Shown: positions 27,447 to 37,781 of the stretch, piece after piece
Numbering within the stretch: the stretch's first letter is position 1
Layout: the number at the start of each line of letters is the position of its first letter
DNA from: FEN-1099 sp964511015
Lineage (GTDB): Bacteria > Lernaellota > Lernaellaia > Lernaellales > Lernaellaceae
NCBI GenBank assembly: GCA_964511015.1
Contig: CAZEDX010000013.1
Span: 17,801 to 81,800 of the forward strand
Reading direction: 5' to 3'
DNA length: 64,000 nt
Translations under genes and position numbers: made by a program
Notes under the pieces: generated by a model
The model's database searches: none
Seen by the model: only the letters and a program-made list of their open reading frames with translations
What the model was told of the DNA's origin: nothing

Positions 27447-28068
27447 GGTGGCGGTATTGTAGTCAGGGACGGGCAAATGGGAAATGACAAAATACGCGGG
27501 AAAAGCCCCCGGCCCAAATGACGTTGATCGGCAAGCGGCGGTGCACGGAGCAGGCCACGCCGGCGCCCGTGCCACCGGCTCCATTTTGTACGCCGCCTCA
27601 ATAACAAGGGGACCGAGGCGATTCACACGGAGCATTTCCTATACACTTTCACACGACAGGGAGCGTTGCGAATGGGTGTCGATGAACGCATGCGAAAGCA
27701 AACAGAAGGCTTCGCTTCTGCGGGCTCATGGTGGCCCGTTTCCGCAGAACCAAACGAGTAGATTGGGCTGCCATGGACTCACGCGGATATGGGTGTCCGC
27801 GAATTTTGGCAGGTTGTTGACAAATCCACCCCAACAATAAACCTGATTCTGTATTGGTTTTTTCCAATTGTGGATTTCCTGCGAGGGGGCGATAATGCAC
27901 AGACGCAAAGAGCAACAAGCCAGCATGCCGCTTGTGTTGAATCCGAAACAGCGGAGAGCGTGTCCCGAGCTTTCAACTGGGTTCGGAGCAGTCTCAGAAA
28001 GCCTGTTCGGAAACCGCAATAGGTATGTATCGACACCGGCTAGCTAGAGCCAAATAGAGGTTAGTGAA
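27447..28068. other. 622-bp intergenic region, no supported gene
   Basis: Short open frames exist on both strands (for example 77 codons at 27789-28022 plus), but none has a ribosome site or family features. It contains a small inverted repeat ATTGG-TTTTTT-CCAAT near 27855 and, on the minus strand, a possible rluD promoter (TTGGGC-N17-TATTTT) around 27490-27520. GC content is lower than in flanking genes. Confidence 0.5.
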
Positions 28069-28416
28069 ATGAGTCTTCCTATTGTGAATCGGTCAGCAGT
28101 TCTTCTGATTGCCAGGCAAAGCTTCATTGACTGGATTAACCGGTGCCCCGACCCCGATCTGGAAATGACGCTGGAGGATTTGAACGATGAACCTACCGTT
28201 TATCTCATTCCAGAACAAGACGGAAGACCAGATGACTGGCTTAGAAGACACTTCCAGAAGCTATTCGAGGAAGAGCTTGAATCATGGTGCACTGATGAAT
28301 CACTCTGGCCGAAGGATCGTTCGTACGCGGTCTTTCGCCAATTTTTCGACGTTCGCTTTAGTTCGCTTGTGGTGGATATGACGTCAGAGCCAATCAAAAC
28401 GGACGAAGACGAATAG
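28069..28416 (+). CDS. Hypothetical protein, 115 residues
   Basis: Starts MSLPIVNRSAVLLIARQSFI and continues DWINRCPDPDLEMTLEDL, PTVYLIPEQDGRPDDW, FQKLFEEELESWCTDESLWP, YAVFRQFFDVRFSSLVVDM. The acidic, aromatic-rich composition and spacing suggest a real soluble cytoplasmic protein. AGAGGTTAG lies before the ATG. I recall small uncharacterised bacterial proteins with this VYLIPE...W..F..FE.EL pattern but no function. It stands alone between two intergenic regions; the 237 bases after it hold nothing I can identify. Confidence 0.7.
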   Translation: MSLPIVNRSAVLLIARQSFIDWINRCPDPDLEMTLEDLNDEPTVYLIPEQDGRPDDWLRRHFQKLFEEELESWCTDESLWPKDRSYAVFRQFFDVRFSSLVVDMTSEPIKTDEDE

Positions 28417-28653
28417 GCCGAGCAAAGAAACCGATTCTCGCCTTTGAGATTGTTCTTTTTCCCCAAATGTTCCCCATAGGCCTGGATCGAAAAACTAGCT
28501 GGTACCTTCGTATCATTGAAAATCGAAAATCGGAACCGGTGGAGTCCCTTGGGAGGTGAATTTAACCGGCAATCAAAGACTATGCCGCGAGCCGCCGAGA
28601 CAAGTGCCGAGAATGAATCGACACACTCCGGATTCAAGCGAACGGCGCGATGA

Positions 28654-31272
28654 TCACCACAGCGCCGGATCGAGCACGGTTTCGCAGTCGACTACTTCCG
28701 CACTGGTCGGGTTGCGGAACGGCGAACCGCAGTACTCGAGCAAGAAAATCAGTTCTTCCCAGCGCACCGTCTTGTTGTCCGGCGCGATGTCGCGGCTTGG
28801 GCGCTGCGGGAAGGTGCCATCGGGCACGGACGGATCCCACGGATCGTAGTAGCCCCAATCGTCGTACCAATCGACCGCTGCGGTGAATTGGTCGCGAATC
28901 AGGCGCGCTTCCTCGTTGGTCAGCGGCAGGCCGACGGTTGCCATCGCCAGCAGATACGCCGCCTGGTCGGGTTCGAACTCCGGCCAGTCTTCCCAGTTGC
29001 CGAAGCCGGCCATCATGTCGTCGGCGCGGCGCGCCAGGCCTTCCAACAGATCGTAGGCGACGTCGTTATTCTCGGTCATCAACGCGATATGGGCGGCGGC
29101 GACGTGAAAGTAGCGGATGATGGCCCAATTGAAGTAGTGCTGGTAGGAGGCGACGATTTCGTAGATCCAGCCAATGCCGTTGCCGCAATCGACGCCGAGC
29201 GGCTCGCCATAGGCGATTAGTGCCGAGGCCAGGCGCGGGTCGCATTCGGCGCTCGGCAACAGATCGGTGTAGGCCTCGAAACTCGCCAGGTCGTTGACCA
29301 GCCGCGGGTAGTCTATGTTCCATGGAATAAAGGTGTTGCCCCATTCGTCTTTGGTGCGGATGTAGTAGCCGGTATCGACGATATCACGCGCGAATTCGGT
29401 GAGGGCGTCGAGCGCGCCGGCGGCGGTTTCGCGCACGTCTTCGTCAACCGCGTCGGTCGACAGGCGCATCAGCCACGGCACGACACGGTAGATGTGCGGC
29501 ACGTCGTCTTTGCTGCGCATGTTGCGCACCCAGGTGGTTTCGCCGAAGTAGGGGTTGTATTCGTTGGGGATCGTCCAGCCGTTCCAGTCGAACTTGTATT
29601 GCTTGATTGGATCGTAGTCGATGACCGTCTCGCGGCCGCCTTCCTCCGTGTAGCTGTGGTTGGCGGGGAATGGCGTGCGCGGCATCAGCATCGGTTCAGG
29701 GTCGTTGTCGGTGAAGGTCAGTCCCCAGATCAAAGCCTGGATGCCCTTGGCGTGGCTGACCAGCACCTGGCGCATGTCTTCGTCCGCCGAAACCAGGTAG
29801 GCGGCGGCGATGTTGGCAAAAAGCTTCCCGGTGGGGATCATCAGGTTGTCGGACGGGCCAGTCTGACTGATGGTAACCACGCCGTCGAGCTTGCTGGCAG
29901 TGGAGTCGCCGATCTGCAATTTGTAATCGGGCCACCCCTGGCCGTTGTCGGCGGACATGCCGTAGCCGATCCACTGCAGGCGCTGAACATAGTAGCTGGC
30001 CTTATAGAAGGCGGTCACCTTTTGCGTGAACGTGGTGATCTCTTCGGGCGTCAGCGGGTCACCCACCGCCGGGCGGGTGAATTCGAAGGGCAACTCGTTG
30101 GGCCAGTCTTTGCTGACGACAGCGCGGTCTTGTTCGGCAGCCGGCGGCGCAAAAACGGGGCTGGGCCGTTGGGCGGGAGTCTCTGGCGGCAACGTGCGGA
30201 CGGGGCGCACGCCGTTGAGGTACCAGCGGAAGTCGGGCGTATGGCCGGTGCGGAACGCGGCACGGTTGCGCACGGCGCCCATGTAGCGCGCGGTCGAGCC
30301 GCGCAGAACGCGGAAGTGGCCGTCAGCCGGGCCGGCGGGGTCGATGGCCGGACCGGTCAAGTCGTTCTCGTACCAGTCCCACGTCCATTCCGCGACGTTG
30401 CCGATCATGTCGTACAGGCCCCAGTCGTTGGGTACTTTCTGCTTGACCGGTTGGGTGGACTTGTTGGAGTTGCCGCAAAACACGGCGATCTCGTCGATCA
30501 CCTGGTCGACCGGGTCGCAGGTGATTAGAGTCGGGTCGCCGTTGTAGGTGGCCGCGGTCGTGCCGGCGCGCGCGGCATATTCCCACTCTGCTTCGGTCGG
30601 CAGTCGGAATCCCGCACACTCGTAAGGGGTGTCCACTTCATTGAGGGTAAGTGTTGCCTTGCTGATGCCGCCGTTATTGGCGCAGTAGGAGTCCGTGTCG
30701 CCGGTGGTTTCGTCTTCGCATTGAATATCGGCCAGCACGTAACACGGATCGTAGCCGGCGGCGGCGGAGATGCGGTTGGCGTAGGCCGCGGCATCGTACC
30801 AAGTGATCGATTCGATCGGCATCATGTCGCCGTCGCCGTACGGCGGGTAGTAGTGCGGGTTGTACCCCATCACTTCTTCGAATTCCGCCTGTGTGACCTC
30901 GGTTTCCTTCATCTCGAAATGACGGGTCAGCGTGACTTGGTGCTGATTCTCGTTGAAACGGTGGCCGAGTTCGCCGGCCGGGCTGCCCATGTTGAAGGAA
31001 CCGGCTGGCACGTAGACGTAGCCGGGTGAGGTGGGCGGCGGCTCGGTATCGTCATCATCGATATCATCGTCGCTTGTGTCGTCATCGCCGGTATCGTCGT
31101 CGGACGTGTCATCATCATTGGCATCGTCGTCATTTGTGTCGTCATCGCCGGCGTCGTCGTCGGCCAGGTCGTCATCGGCCTGGCTGCCGTCGCCATCGTC
31201 TGACGAGGAACAGGCAACGAGCAGCAGAGAGAGAACGGCGAGCAGACAGACCAACCAACGGGAGGTATTCAT
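28654..31272 (-). CDS. Large lipoprotein: Asp-rich linker, FGE/SUMF1-like domain, C-terminal helical domain
   Basis: 872 residues starting MNTSRWLVCLLAVLSLLLVACSSS, with a clean lipobox. An Asp linker (DDDTGDDDTSDDD type) covers about residues 30-75. The SUMF1/C-lectin-like domain spans about 85-365: YVYVPAGSFNMGSP, TLTRHFEMKETEVTQAEFEEVMG, ITWYDAAAYANRIS, FRLPTEAEWEYAARAG, YDMIGNVAEWTWDWY, RVLRGSTARYMGAVRNRAAF. The cysteines that make formylglycine in true FGE are absent, so it is a structural or other-activity homologue. The last ~480 residues are helical (ANIAAAYLVSADEDM, IRYFHVAAAHIALMTEN, YDLLEGLARRADDMMAGFG), perhaps an alpha/alpha toroid. ATG complement 31270-31272 with GAGGAAG upstream. 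Function unknown. Confidence 0.85.
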   Translation of the reverse strand: MNTSRWLVCLLAVLSLLLVACSSSDDGDGSQADDDLADDDAGDDDTNDDDANDDDTSDDDTGDDDTSDDDIDDDDTEPPPTSPGYVYVPAGSFNMGSPAGELGHRFNENQHQVTLTRHFEMKETEVTQAEFEEVMGYNPHYYPPYGDGDMMPIESITWYDAAAYANRISAAAGYDPCYVLADIQCEDETTGDTDSYCANNGGISKATLTLNEVDTPYECAGFRLPTEAEWEYAARAGTTAATYNGDPTLITCDPVDQVIDEIAVFCGNSNKSTQPVKQKVPNDWGLYDMIGNVAEWTWDWYENDLTGPAIDPAGPADGHFRVLRGSTARYMGAVRNRAAFRTGHTPDFRWYLNGVRPVRTLPPETPAQRPSPVFAPPAAEQDRAVVSKDWPNELPFEFTRPAVGDPLTPEEITTFTQKVTAFYKASYYVQRLQWIGYGMSADNGQGWPDYKLQIGDSTASKLDGVVTISQTGPSDNLMIPTGKLFANIAAAYLVSADEDMRQVLVSHAKGIQALIWGLTFTDNDPEPMLMPRTPFPANHSYTEEGGRETVIDYDPIKQYKFDWNGWTIPNEYNPYFGETTWVRNMRSKDDVPHIYRVVPWLMRLSTDAVDEDVRETAAGALDALTEFARDIVDTGYYIRTKDEWGNTFIPWNIDYPRLVNDLASFEAYTDLLPSAECDPRLASALIAYGEPLGVDCGNGIGWIYEIVASYQHYFNWAIIRYFHVAAAHIALMTENNDVAYDLLEGLARRADDMMAGFGNWEDWPEFEPDQAAYLLAMATVGLPLTNEEARLIRDQFTAAVDWYDDWGYYDPWDPSVPDGTFPQRPSRDIAPDNKTVRWEELIFLLEYCGSPFRNPTSAEVVDCETVLDPALW
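31047..31199 (-). repeat. Asp-codon repeat tract in lipoprotein linker
   Basis: About 50 codons of GAC/GAT units encode runs such as DDDTGDDDTSDDDID just after the lipid anchor, the same kind of linker as in the lipoprotein at 17141-18655. Confidence 0.85.
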
Positions 31273-31467
31273 GACTTCCTCGACAAAAAGGTTTTTGTCT
31301 TCATGTGCCGCGGCCACCGGACGGGCGAAGATGAACCATGTAATCACGACGTCCGACGCCGCGTCAACATCAAGGCCTGGCGCCGCGCCAGACGGGTTCC
31401 TTTTTTCGTTGCATCTGTCGGAGGCGATGGGTATGATCCGGTCCGGTTAGCAAAAAGGGCACGAAAC

Positions 31468-31806
31468 ATGGCGATTGAAGCGATCGGTGGTGCGGCGGCC
31501 AATGCGATGACGCGGATGGCGGTAAAAGCCAACCCCGCGGCGGCCACTGGCGCGGCGTCGTCGGCCGGCGGGTCTGGTGGCCTATTGGATTCGCTGACGA
31601 TTTACGACCCGCGCGACACCAACCGCGACGGCAAGGTCTCGATCCCGGAACTCATTGCCTGGGAAGAAAAGCAGGGCCTGCAGGCCAGCAATACCAAGTC
31701 GGTAGCCGGCGGTAGCCAGGCACAGAGCCCGGCGCAGTACGACAAACAAGGCAAACAGACCGTGACGACGGACACCGCGGCGAGCCTCATCGACCTGCGC
31801 GTGTGA
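31468..31806 (+). CDS. Small EF-hand protein
   Basis: 112 residues starting MAIEAIGGAAANAMTRMAVK, after AAAAAGGG. An Ala/Gly-rich N-terminus leads to LLDSLTIYDPRDTNRDGKVSIPELIAWEEK. Within it DTNRDGKVSIPE is a canonical EF-hand loop (D-x-N-x-D-G-x-V-S-x-x-E). The rest is a flexible Gln/Ser/Ala-rich tail ending SLIDLRV. There is no signal peptide. It may be a Ca2+-sensing or structural protein; small EF-hand proteins of this kind are scattered in delta-proteobacteria-like genomes. It precedes pgk but has its own spacing, and the pgk promoter lies between them. Confidence 0.7.
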   Translation: MAIEAIGGAAANAMTRMAVKANPAAATGAASSAGGSGGLLDSLTIYDPRDTNRDGKVSIPELIAWEEKQGLQASNTKSVAGGSQAQSPAQYDKQGKQTVTTDTAASLIDLRV

Positions 31807-31862
31807 CCCCCAAACCACTGTGGCCCCGGTGCGGCTGACCCGGCCGTCGCCCGGCATCTTGC

Positions 31863-31891
31863 TTGCTTGTGCCGGGGTTCGGACTTATAAG
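31863..31891 (+). promoter_or_regulatory. Sigma70-type promoter of pgk-tpiA
   Basis: TTGCTT at 31863-31868 and TATAAG at 31886-31891 are 17 bases apart. Transcription would start near 31898, about 25 bases before the pgk ATG, whose ribosome site is AAAGGAA. Confidence 0.65.
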
Positions 31892-31922
31892 GTTCCCAGA
31901 CCCTATACAAAGGAATTCGGCC

Positions 31923-33107
31923 ATGGCGATCAAATTTATCGACGAACTGGAATTCGAGGGCAAGCGGGTATTCATCCGCGCCGACCTGAACGTGCCGCTG
32001 AACGACGCGGGCCAGATCACCGACGACACGCGTATTAAGGCGGTGTTGCCGACCATTCGCCAGGTGATGCGCAAGGGCGGGCGGCTGATCGTGGCTAGCC
32101 ATCTGGGTCGGCCGAAGGGCAAGCGCGACGACAAAATGTCGCTGATGCCGGTGGCCGAGCGCCTGGCCGAATTGCTCGAACGGCAGGTGATCATGGCGCC
32201 CGACGTTGTCTCAGACGGCGTGAAGGTCGTGGCGATGCAGCTCAAGGACGGTGAGATCCTGCTGCTGGAAAACCTCCGCTTTCACCCGGGCGAAACGGCC
32301 AACGACCCCGAGTTCATCGCCAAGCTGGCGGAAATGACCGAGGTCTACGTCAACGACGCGTTCGGCAGCAGCCACCGCGCGCACTCCAGCGTGGAAGGGT
32401 TGCCCCGCGTGATCAAGGAACGCGCGGCCGGCTACCTGATGCGCAAGGAATTGCGCTACCTGCAGGAAGCACTGGCCGATCCGGACCGTCCGTTCTGGGC
32501 CATCCTCGGCGGCGCGAAAGTCAGCGACAAGATCGGCGTGGTCGACAACCTCTTGTCGAAGGTCGACGGCCTGATCATCGGCGGCGGCATGGCTTACACC
32601 TTCCTCGCGGCGCAGGGGCACAACGTCGGCAAGAGTCTGGTCGACCAGGCGAAGATCGCTTATGCCGGCGACGTGTTGGACAAAGCGAAAAAGAAGGGCG
32701 TGCAGCTTCTGCTGCCGCTCGACCATGTGGTGGCCACGGCGATCAACGAATTTGCGGAAACCAAGATCGTGGACAACGATCACATTCCGCCAGACCGCAT
32801 GGGGTTGGACATCGGACCGCGCACCATCGACCTGTACCGTAAGGCGCTGTCCGGCGCGAAGACTGTCGTCTGGAACGGCCCGATGGGCGTGTTCGAACAG
32901 CCGGCGTTCGCCAACGGCACTTTCGAAATCGCCAAGGCGGTGGCGGACAGCGGCGCGGTGTCGATCGTCGGCGGCGGTGAATCGGTTTCGGCCGTGAAGA
33001 AAGCCGGGGTGGCGGACAAGATCAGCCACGTATCCACCGGCGGCGGCGCGAGTCTCGAGTTGTTGGAAGGCAAGGTGCTGCCCGGCGTGGCGGCACTGGA
33101 AAGCTGA
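31923..33107 (+). CDS. pgk: Phosphoglycerate kinase
   Basis: 394 residues, normal length. Signature RVFIRADLNVPLND near the N-terminus, GGRLIVASHLGRPKG, LLLENLRFHPGE, VYVNDAFGSSHRAHSS, GAKVSDKIGV, WNGPMGVFEQPAF and the C-terminal nucleotide loop SIVGGGESVSAVKKAG with STGGGASLELLEGK. It interconverts 1,3-bisphosphoglycerate/ADP and 3-phosphoglycerate/ATP in the cytoplasm. The next gene, tpiA, follows after 30 bases, the usual glycolytic pairing, and probably shares its transcript. Confidence 0.97.
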   Translation: MAIKFIDELEFEGKRVFIRADLNVPLNDAGQITDDTRIKAVLPTIRQVMRKGGRLIVASHLGRPKGKRDDKMSLMPVAERLAELLERQVIMAPDVVSDGVKVVAMQLKDGEILLLENLRFHPGETANDPEFIAKLAEMTEVYVNDAFGSSHRAHSSVEGLPRVIKERAAGYLMRKELRYLQEALADPDRPFWAILGGAKVSDKIGVVDNLLSKVDGLIIGGGMAYTFLAAQGHNVGKSLVDQAKIAYAGDVLDKAKKKGVQLLLPLDHVVATAINEFAETKIVDNDHIPPDRMGLDIGPRTIDLYRKALSGAKTVVWNGPMGVFEQPAFANGTFEIAKAVADSGAVSIVGGGESVSAVKKAGVADKISHVSTGGGASLELLEGKVLPGVAALES

Positions 33108-33137
33108 TTTCCGGTTTTTCGTTGCGAAGGAGCAAAC

Positions 33138-33896
33138 ATGGCACGGCGAGCGATTTTGGCAGGCAACTGGAAGATGTACATGCTGTCTGGTCCGGCGAAA
33201 GAGTTGGCGTCCGACTTGGCGGCAAAGGTCGGCAAGGTTGCCGACCGCGATATCGTGTTGATTCCGCCCTTTACCGCGCTGGCGACGGTGCGTGAGGCCA
33301 TTGCCGGCACCACCATCGCCTTGGGCGCGCAGAACGGTTATCCGAAAAACGAAGGCGCGTTCACGGGCGAAGTATCGATGGCGATGCTGGCCGACGCCGG
33401 CTGCCGCTATGTGGTGATTGGCCACAGCGAGCGGCGGCAATTCTTCGGTGAGACCAACGCCGGCTGCAAAGAGAAGATCGTGGCCGCGTTCGCCGCGGGC
33501 CTGACGCCGATCTATTGCATCGGTGAACTGTTGGCCGAGCGCGAAGCGGGCCACACCTTCGCGGTGGTCAAGCAACAACTCGAAGAAGGGTTGGCCGGAC
33601 TCGATACCGCGTTGGCGCCGAAGTTGGTGCTGGCCTATGAACCGGTCTGGGCGATCGGCACCGGCAAGACCGCAACGCCGGCCCAGGCGCAGGAAGTTCA
33701 CGCGTTCATTCGTGAATGGCTAAACGAGCGCTTCGGCGCAGGTGCGGCGCAAGTGATGCGCATTCAATACGGCGGGTCGGTGAAACCGGACAACGTAGAT
33801 GAACTGATGGCGTGTCCGGATGTGGACGGTGCGTTGGTCGGCGGCGCCTCATTGAAGGCTGACGGCTTCGCGCGCATTGTGCAGTTTGTGGGGTGA
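33138..33896 (+). CDS. tpiA: Triose-phosphate isomerase
   Basis: 252-residue TIM barrel. All catalytic residues are present: K12 in AGNWKMY, H96 in VIGHSERR and E168 in LAYEPVWAIGTGKTA, with the flexible loop following E168. The phosphate-gripping IQYGGSVKPDN and ALVGGASLK segments close the barrel. It interconverts dihydroxyacetone phosphate and glyceraldehyde-3-phosphate. AAGGAG lies before the ATG. Second gene of the pgk-tpiA unit. Confidence 0.97.
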   Translation: MARRAILAGNWKMYMLSGPAKELASDLAAKVGKVADRDIVLIPPFTALATVREAIAGTTIALGAQNGYPKNEGAFTGEVSMAMLADAGCRYVVIGHSERRQFFGETNAGCKEKIVAAFAAGLTPIYCIGELLAEREAGHTFAVVKQQLEEGLAGLDTALAPKLVLAYEPVWAIGTGKTATPAQAQEVHAFIREWLNERFGAGAAQVMRIQYGGSVKPDNVDELMACPDVDGALVGGASLKADGFARIVQFVG

Positions 33897-33954
33897 TGTC
33901 GCTGGCTTGTGGCGAAATCTTCCCAGAACGTATAGGTAGTGCTTTCGACTGCTC

Positions 33955-33983
33955 TTGCGGGGCGGATTGGCGTGCCGTATAAT
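33955..33983 (+). promoter_or_regulatory. Promoter of rpsA
   Basis: TATAAT (33978-33983, perfect -10) is 17 bases from TTGCGG (33955-33960). The implied leader to the rpsA ATG at 34171 is about 180 bases and contains two hairpins. Confidence 0.65.
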
Positions 33984-34001
33984 GCGCGGTCTTTGAGACT
34001 C

Positions 34002-34019
34002 TAGGTTGGCCGCAACCTA
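34002..34019 (+). promoter_or_regulatory. Leader hairpin 1 of rpsA
   Basis: TAGGTTG (34002-34008) and CAACCTA (34013-34019) form a perfect 7-bp stem with a GCCG loop, about 12 bases into the predicted transcript. Possible 5' stability or autoregulatory element. Confidence 0.5.
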
Positions 34020-34070
34020 CTGAATTATGGGGATTTTTCGGCCTGCTGCGAGTGCTTGAAACCGGCGTGA

Positions 34071-34093
34071 AAGCCGTCCGGTGACGGTTTTTT
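34071..34093 (+). terminator. Terminator-like hairpin in the rpsA leader
   Basis: CCGTC (34074-34078) pairs with GACGG (34083-34087) around CGGT, extended by AAG/TTT pairs, and is followed by six Ts (34088-34093). It lies between the rpsA promoter and the ATG, so it is either an attenuator for rpsA or the terminator of a short leader RNA. Confidence 0.6.
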
Positions 34094-34170
34094 CGGTCCG
34101 GACCGGGTGAGTGGTGTGCATCGATCGCCTACGGGCGTTCGAAATATACGTTGAAGGGAGAACAGTATCC

Positions 34171-35973
<1,803 letters not shown>

Positions 35974-35988
35974 GCAAGTGGCGAGTTT

Positions 35989-36025
35989 CCCGGGAGCGGA
36001 ACCGGCAACGGCATCCGCTCCCGGG
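35989..36025 (+). terminator. Strong hairpin after rpsA
   Basis: CCCGGGAGCGGA (35989-36000) and TCCGCTCCCGGG (36014-36025) are perfectly complementary over 12 bp with a 13-base loop. There is no T-run after it, so it may be an imperfect terminator or a 3'-end stabiliser separating rpsA from sppA. Confidence 0.55.
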
Positions 36026-36053
36026 GTTAGTCATTCGATAGGGCGGTTCGTAC

Positions 36054-36947
36054 ATGAAGCGGCATCCGGTCCTTTGGGGATTCCTGATCGTCGGCCTCGT
36101 AGCGGTCGCTTTCTATTTTTTGGTGGTGGCTTCGTTCTTGATTTTTGATCAGCATCGCGTCGACGTGCCGCTGATGGGCGATTCCTTCGGCGTGGTCGAA
36201 GTTTTCGGCCTGATCGAATCGGCCGCCGACATCAACGAGACGATTCGGGATTTCGCGGAGGACAGCTCGCTGCGGGCGATCGTGGTGCATATTGATTCGC
36301 CCGGTGGCGCGGTGGGTCCGACGCAGGAGATCTACACCGAGTTGCGCAAGGCCGCGAAACGGAAACCGGTATGGGCTTCGCTCAGCGGCACCGCGGCGTC
36401 GGGCGGATTCTACATCGCCTGCGCTGCGGATCGTATTATCGCCAATCCGGGCACGCTGACCGGCTCGATCGGAGTGCTGATGGAATTCATCACCGGCGAG
36501 GAAGCCTTTGCCAAGCTCGGACTCAAGAGCCAGGTAGTCAAATCGGGCCGGTTCAAGGCCACCGGCAATATCGGACGCACCGTGAACGGCGAAGAGGAAC
36601 GAATGCTGCAAAGCACGGTGGACGACGTGCACCGGCAGTTTATCGCCGCGGTGGCGGAGGGACGCAAGAAGAAGTATGAAGAAATCGCTCCCTTGGCCGA
36701 CGGCCGCATCTTCACCGGCGCACAGGCGCGGGATGCCGGCCTGATCGACGAACTGGGCAATTTCTACGATGCCGTCGACCTGCTGAAGAAAGAGCTGAAG
36801 ATCGCCGGCAAGGTCGAACTGGTCTATCCCGAGAAGAAACACAAAAGTTGGCTGGACTATTTTGTTGAAGGGGTTGCCACACATTTGCAACGCGCGTTGT
36901 TCGCGGAGAGATCGCCCGCGCCATTCGGGCGTCTCTATTTTCGCTGA
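36054..36947 (+). CDS. sppA: Signal peptide peptidase, S49 family (short SppA)
   Basis: 297 residues with an N-terminal membrane anchor (FLIVGLVAVAFYFLVVASFLI). The single S49 domain has AIVVHIDSPGGAVGPTQEIY, catalytic Ser116 in GTAASGGFYIACAADRI, and catalytic Lys168 in KSGRFKAT. The 52-residue Ser-Lys spacing matches B. subtilis SppA (from memory). SGTLTGSIGV-like sequence (NPGTLTGSIGVL) lines the pocket. It degrades leftover signal peptides in the cytoplasmic membrane, active site outward. It follows rpsA and precedes an HU/IHF gene by 15 bases. Confidence 0.93.
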   Translation: MKRHPVLWGFLIVGLVAVAFYFLVVASFLIFDQHRVDVPLMGDSFGVVEVFGLIESAADINETIRDFAEDSSLRAIVVHIDSPGGAVGPTQEIYTELRKAAKRKPVWASLSGTAASGGFYIACAADRIIANPGTLTGSIGVLMEFITGEEAFAKLGLKSQVVKSGRFKATGNIGRTVNGEEERMLQSTVDDVHRQFIAAVAEGRKKKYEEIAPLADGRIFTGAQARDAGLIDELGNFYDAVDLLKKELKIAGKVELVYPEKKHKSWLDYFVEGVATHLQRALFAERSPAPFGRLYFR

Positions 36948-36962
36948 GGAGGTAATGGATCG

Positions 36963-37250
36963 ATGACGAAGAGCGATTTGGTCAATGACGTGGCCAAAGC
37001 GGTTCCCGGCGGCAAAAAACGTGACGCCGAAGTGATCGTCAATACGATTTTCGATCGCATGACCGAAGCCCTGGTCGTTGGTGACCGGATCGAGATCCGC
37101 GGCTTCGGCAGCTTTCACTTGCGTGAACGCAAGGCGCGAGTCGGACGCAATCCGAAGACGTCTGATCGCGTGCAGGTTCCTTCCAAGAAAGTTCCGTTTT
37201 TCAAGGCGGGCAAGCAATTGAAAAAGCTCGTCGACAGCCCTAAGAAATAG
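36963..37250 (+). CDS. HU/IHF family DNA-binding protein
   Basis: 95 residues starting MTKSDLVNDVAKAVPGGKKR. The DNA-bending signature is GSFHLRERKARVGRNPKTSDRV followed by PSKKVPFFKAGKQLKKLV. The Pro at RNPKT intercalates in HU/IHF. Similarity to IHF-beta style sequence (RKARVGRNPKT) and the rpsA-sppA context suggest the IHF-beta position, but HU cannot be excluded from one chain. GAGGAGGTAATGGATCG gives an ideal ribosome site. Confidence 0.93.
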   Translation: MTKSDLVNDVAKAVPGGKKRDAEVIVNTIFDRMTEALVVGDRIEIRGFGSFHLRERKARVGRNPKTSDRVQVPSKKVPFFKAGKQLKKLVDSPKK

Positions 37251-37267
37251 CGGCGGGGCGCCCTCCA

Positions 37268-37762
37268 ATGCGGGTTGGGATCTTGGCGGATACGCACCTA
37301 TCCCGCGTGCGGCGTGACGATCCTGCGGTTTCGTGGGCCATCGAGCAATTCGCCGACATCGACGCGATCTTGCACGCCGGAGACGTGGGCGATCTCGATT
37401 GGCTGGAAACAGTGGCCTTTGCCGGCATACCGATTTATGCGGTGGCCGGCAACTGCGACGAATCACTCGGTGATCCACGTCTGCCCGGCCAACGGATTGT
37501 GACCTTCGACCGTTGGCGCGTCGGCCTAACCCACGGGTGGGGCGGCCCTAACGGCATGGTGGACCGGGTGGCGACGCTGTTTGCCCGCGACGAGGTGCAG
37601 GCGGTGGTGTTCGGACATTCTCACCAACCGCATCTGGAAAAGAGACAGGGAGTGGTCTACTTTAACCCCGGTTCCCTGACCCAGCCGCGAGGCGGACCTC
37701 CGTCGTTGGGTTTGCTGACCGAACAGGACGGCGTACTGACGTTCACGCACGTCAGCCGCTAG
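37268..37762 (+). CDS. YfcE/MJ0936-type metallophosphodiesterase
   Basis: 164 residues with the full calcineurin-like ligand set: D8 and H10 (LADTH), D39 (HAGDVGD), N62 (AGNCD), H89 (LTHGWG), H117 and H119 (FGHSHQP), and YFNPGSLTQPRG. Length and order match small phosphodiesterases of the YfcE family, which cleave model diesters in vitro; the physiological substrate is generally unknown. It follows the HU/IHF gene by 17 bases and precedes the HIT gene by 19 bases, probably one transcript. Confidence 0.9.
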   Translation: MRVGILADTHLSRVRRDDPAVSWAIEQFADIDAILHAGDVGDLDWLETVAFAGIPIYAVAGNCDESLGDPRLPGQRIVTFDRWRVGLTHGWGGPNGMVDRVATLFARDEVQAVVFGHSHQPHLEKRQGVVYFNPGSLTQPRGGPPSLGLLTEQDGVLTFTHVSR

Positions 37763-37781
37763 GCGGGAGCGAGACGAGAAG

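Noticed and set aside
27649..28022. Several 60-97-codon open frames on both strands between rluD and the 115-residue gene
   Set aside because: No ribosome sites, no recognisable motifs, mutually overlapping.
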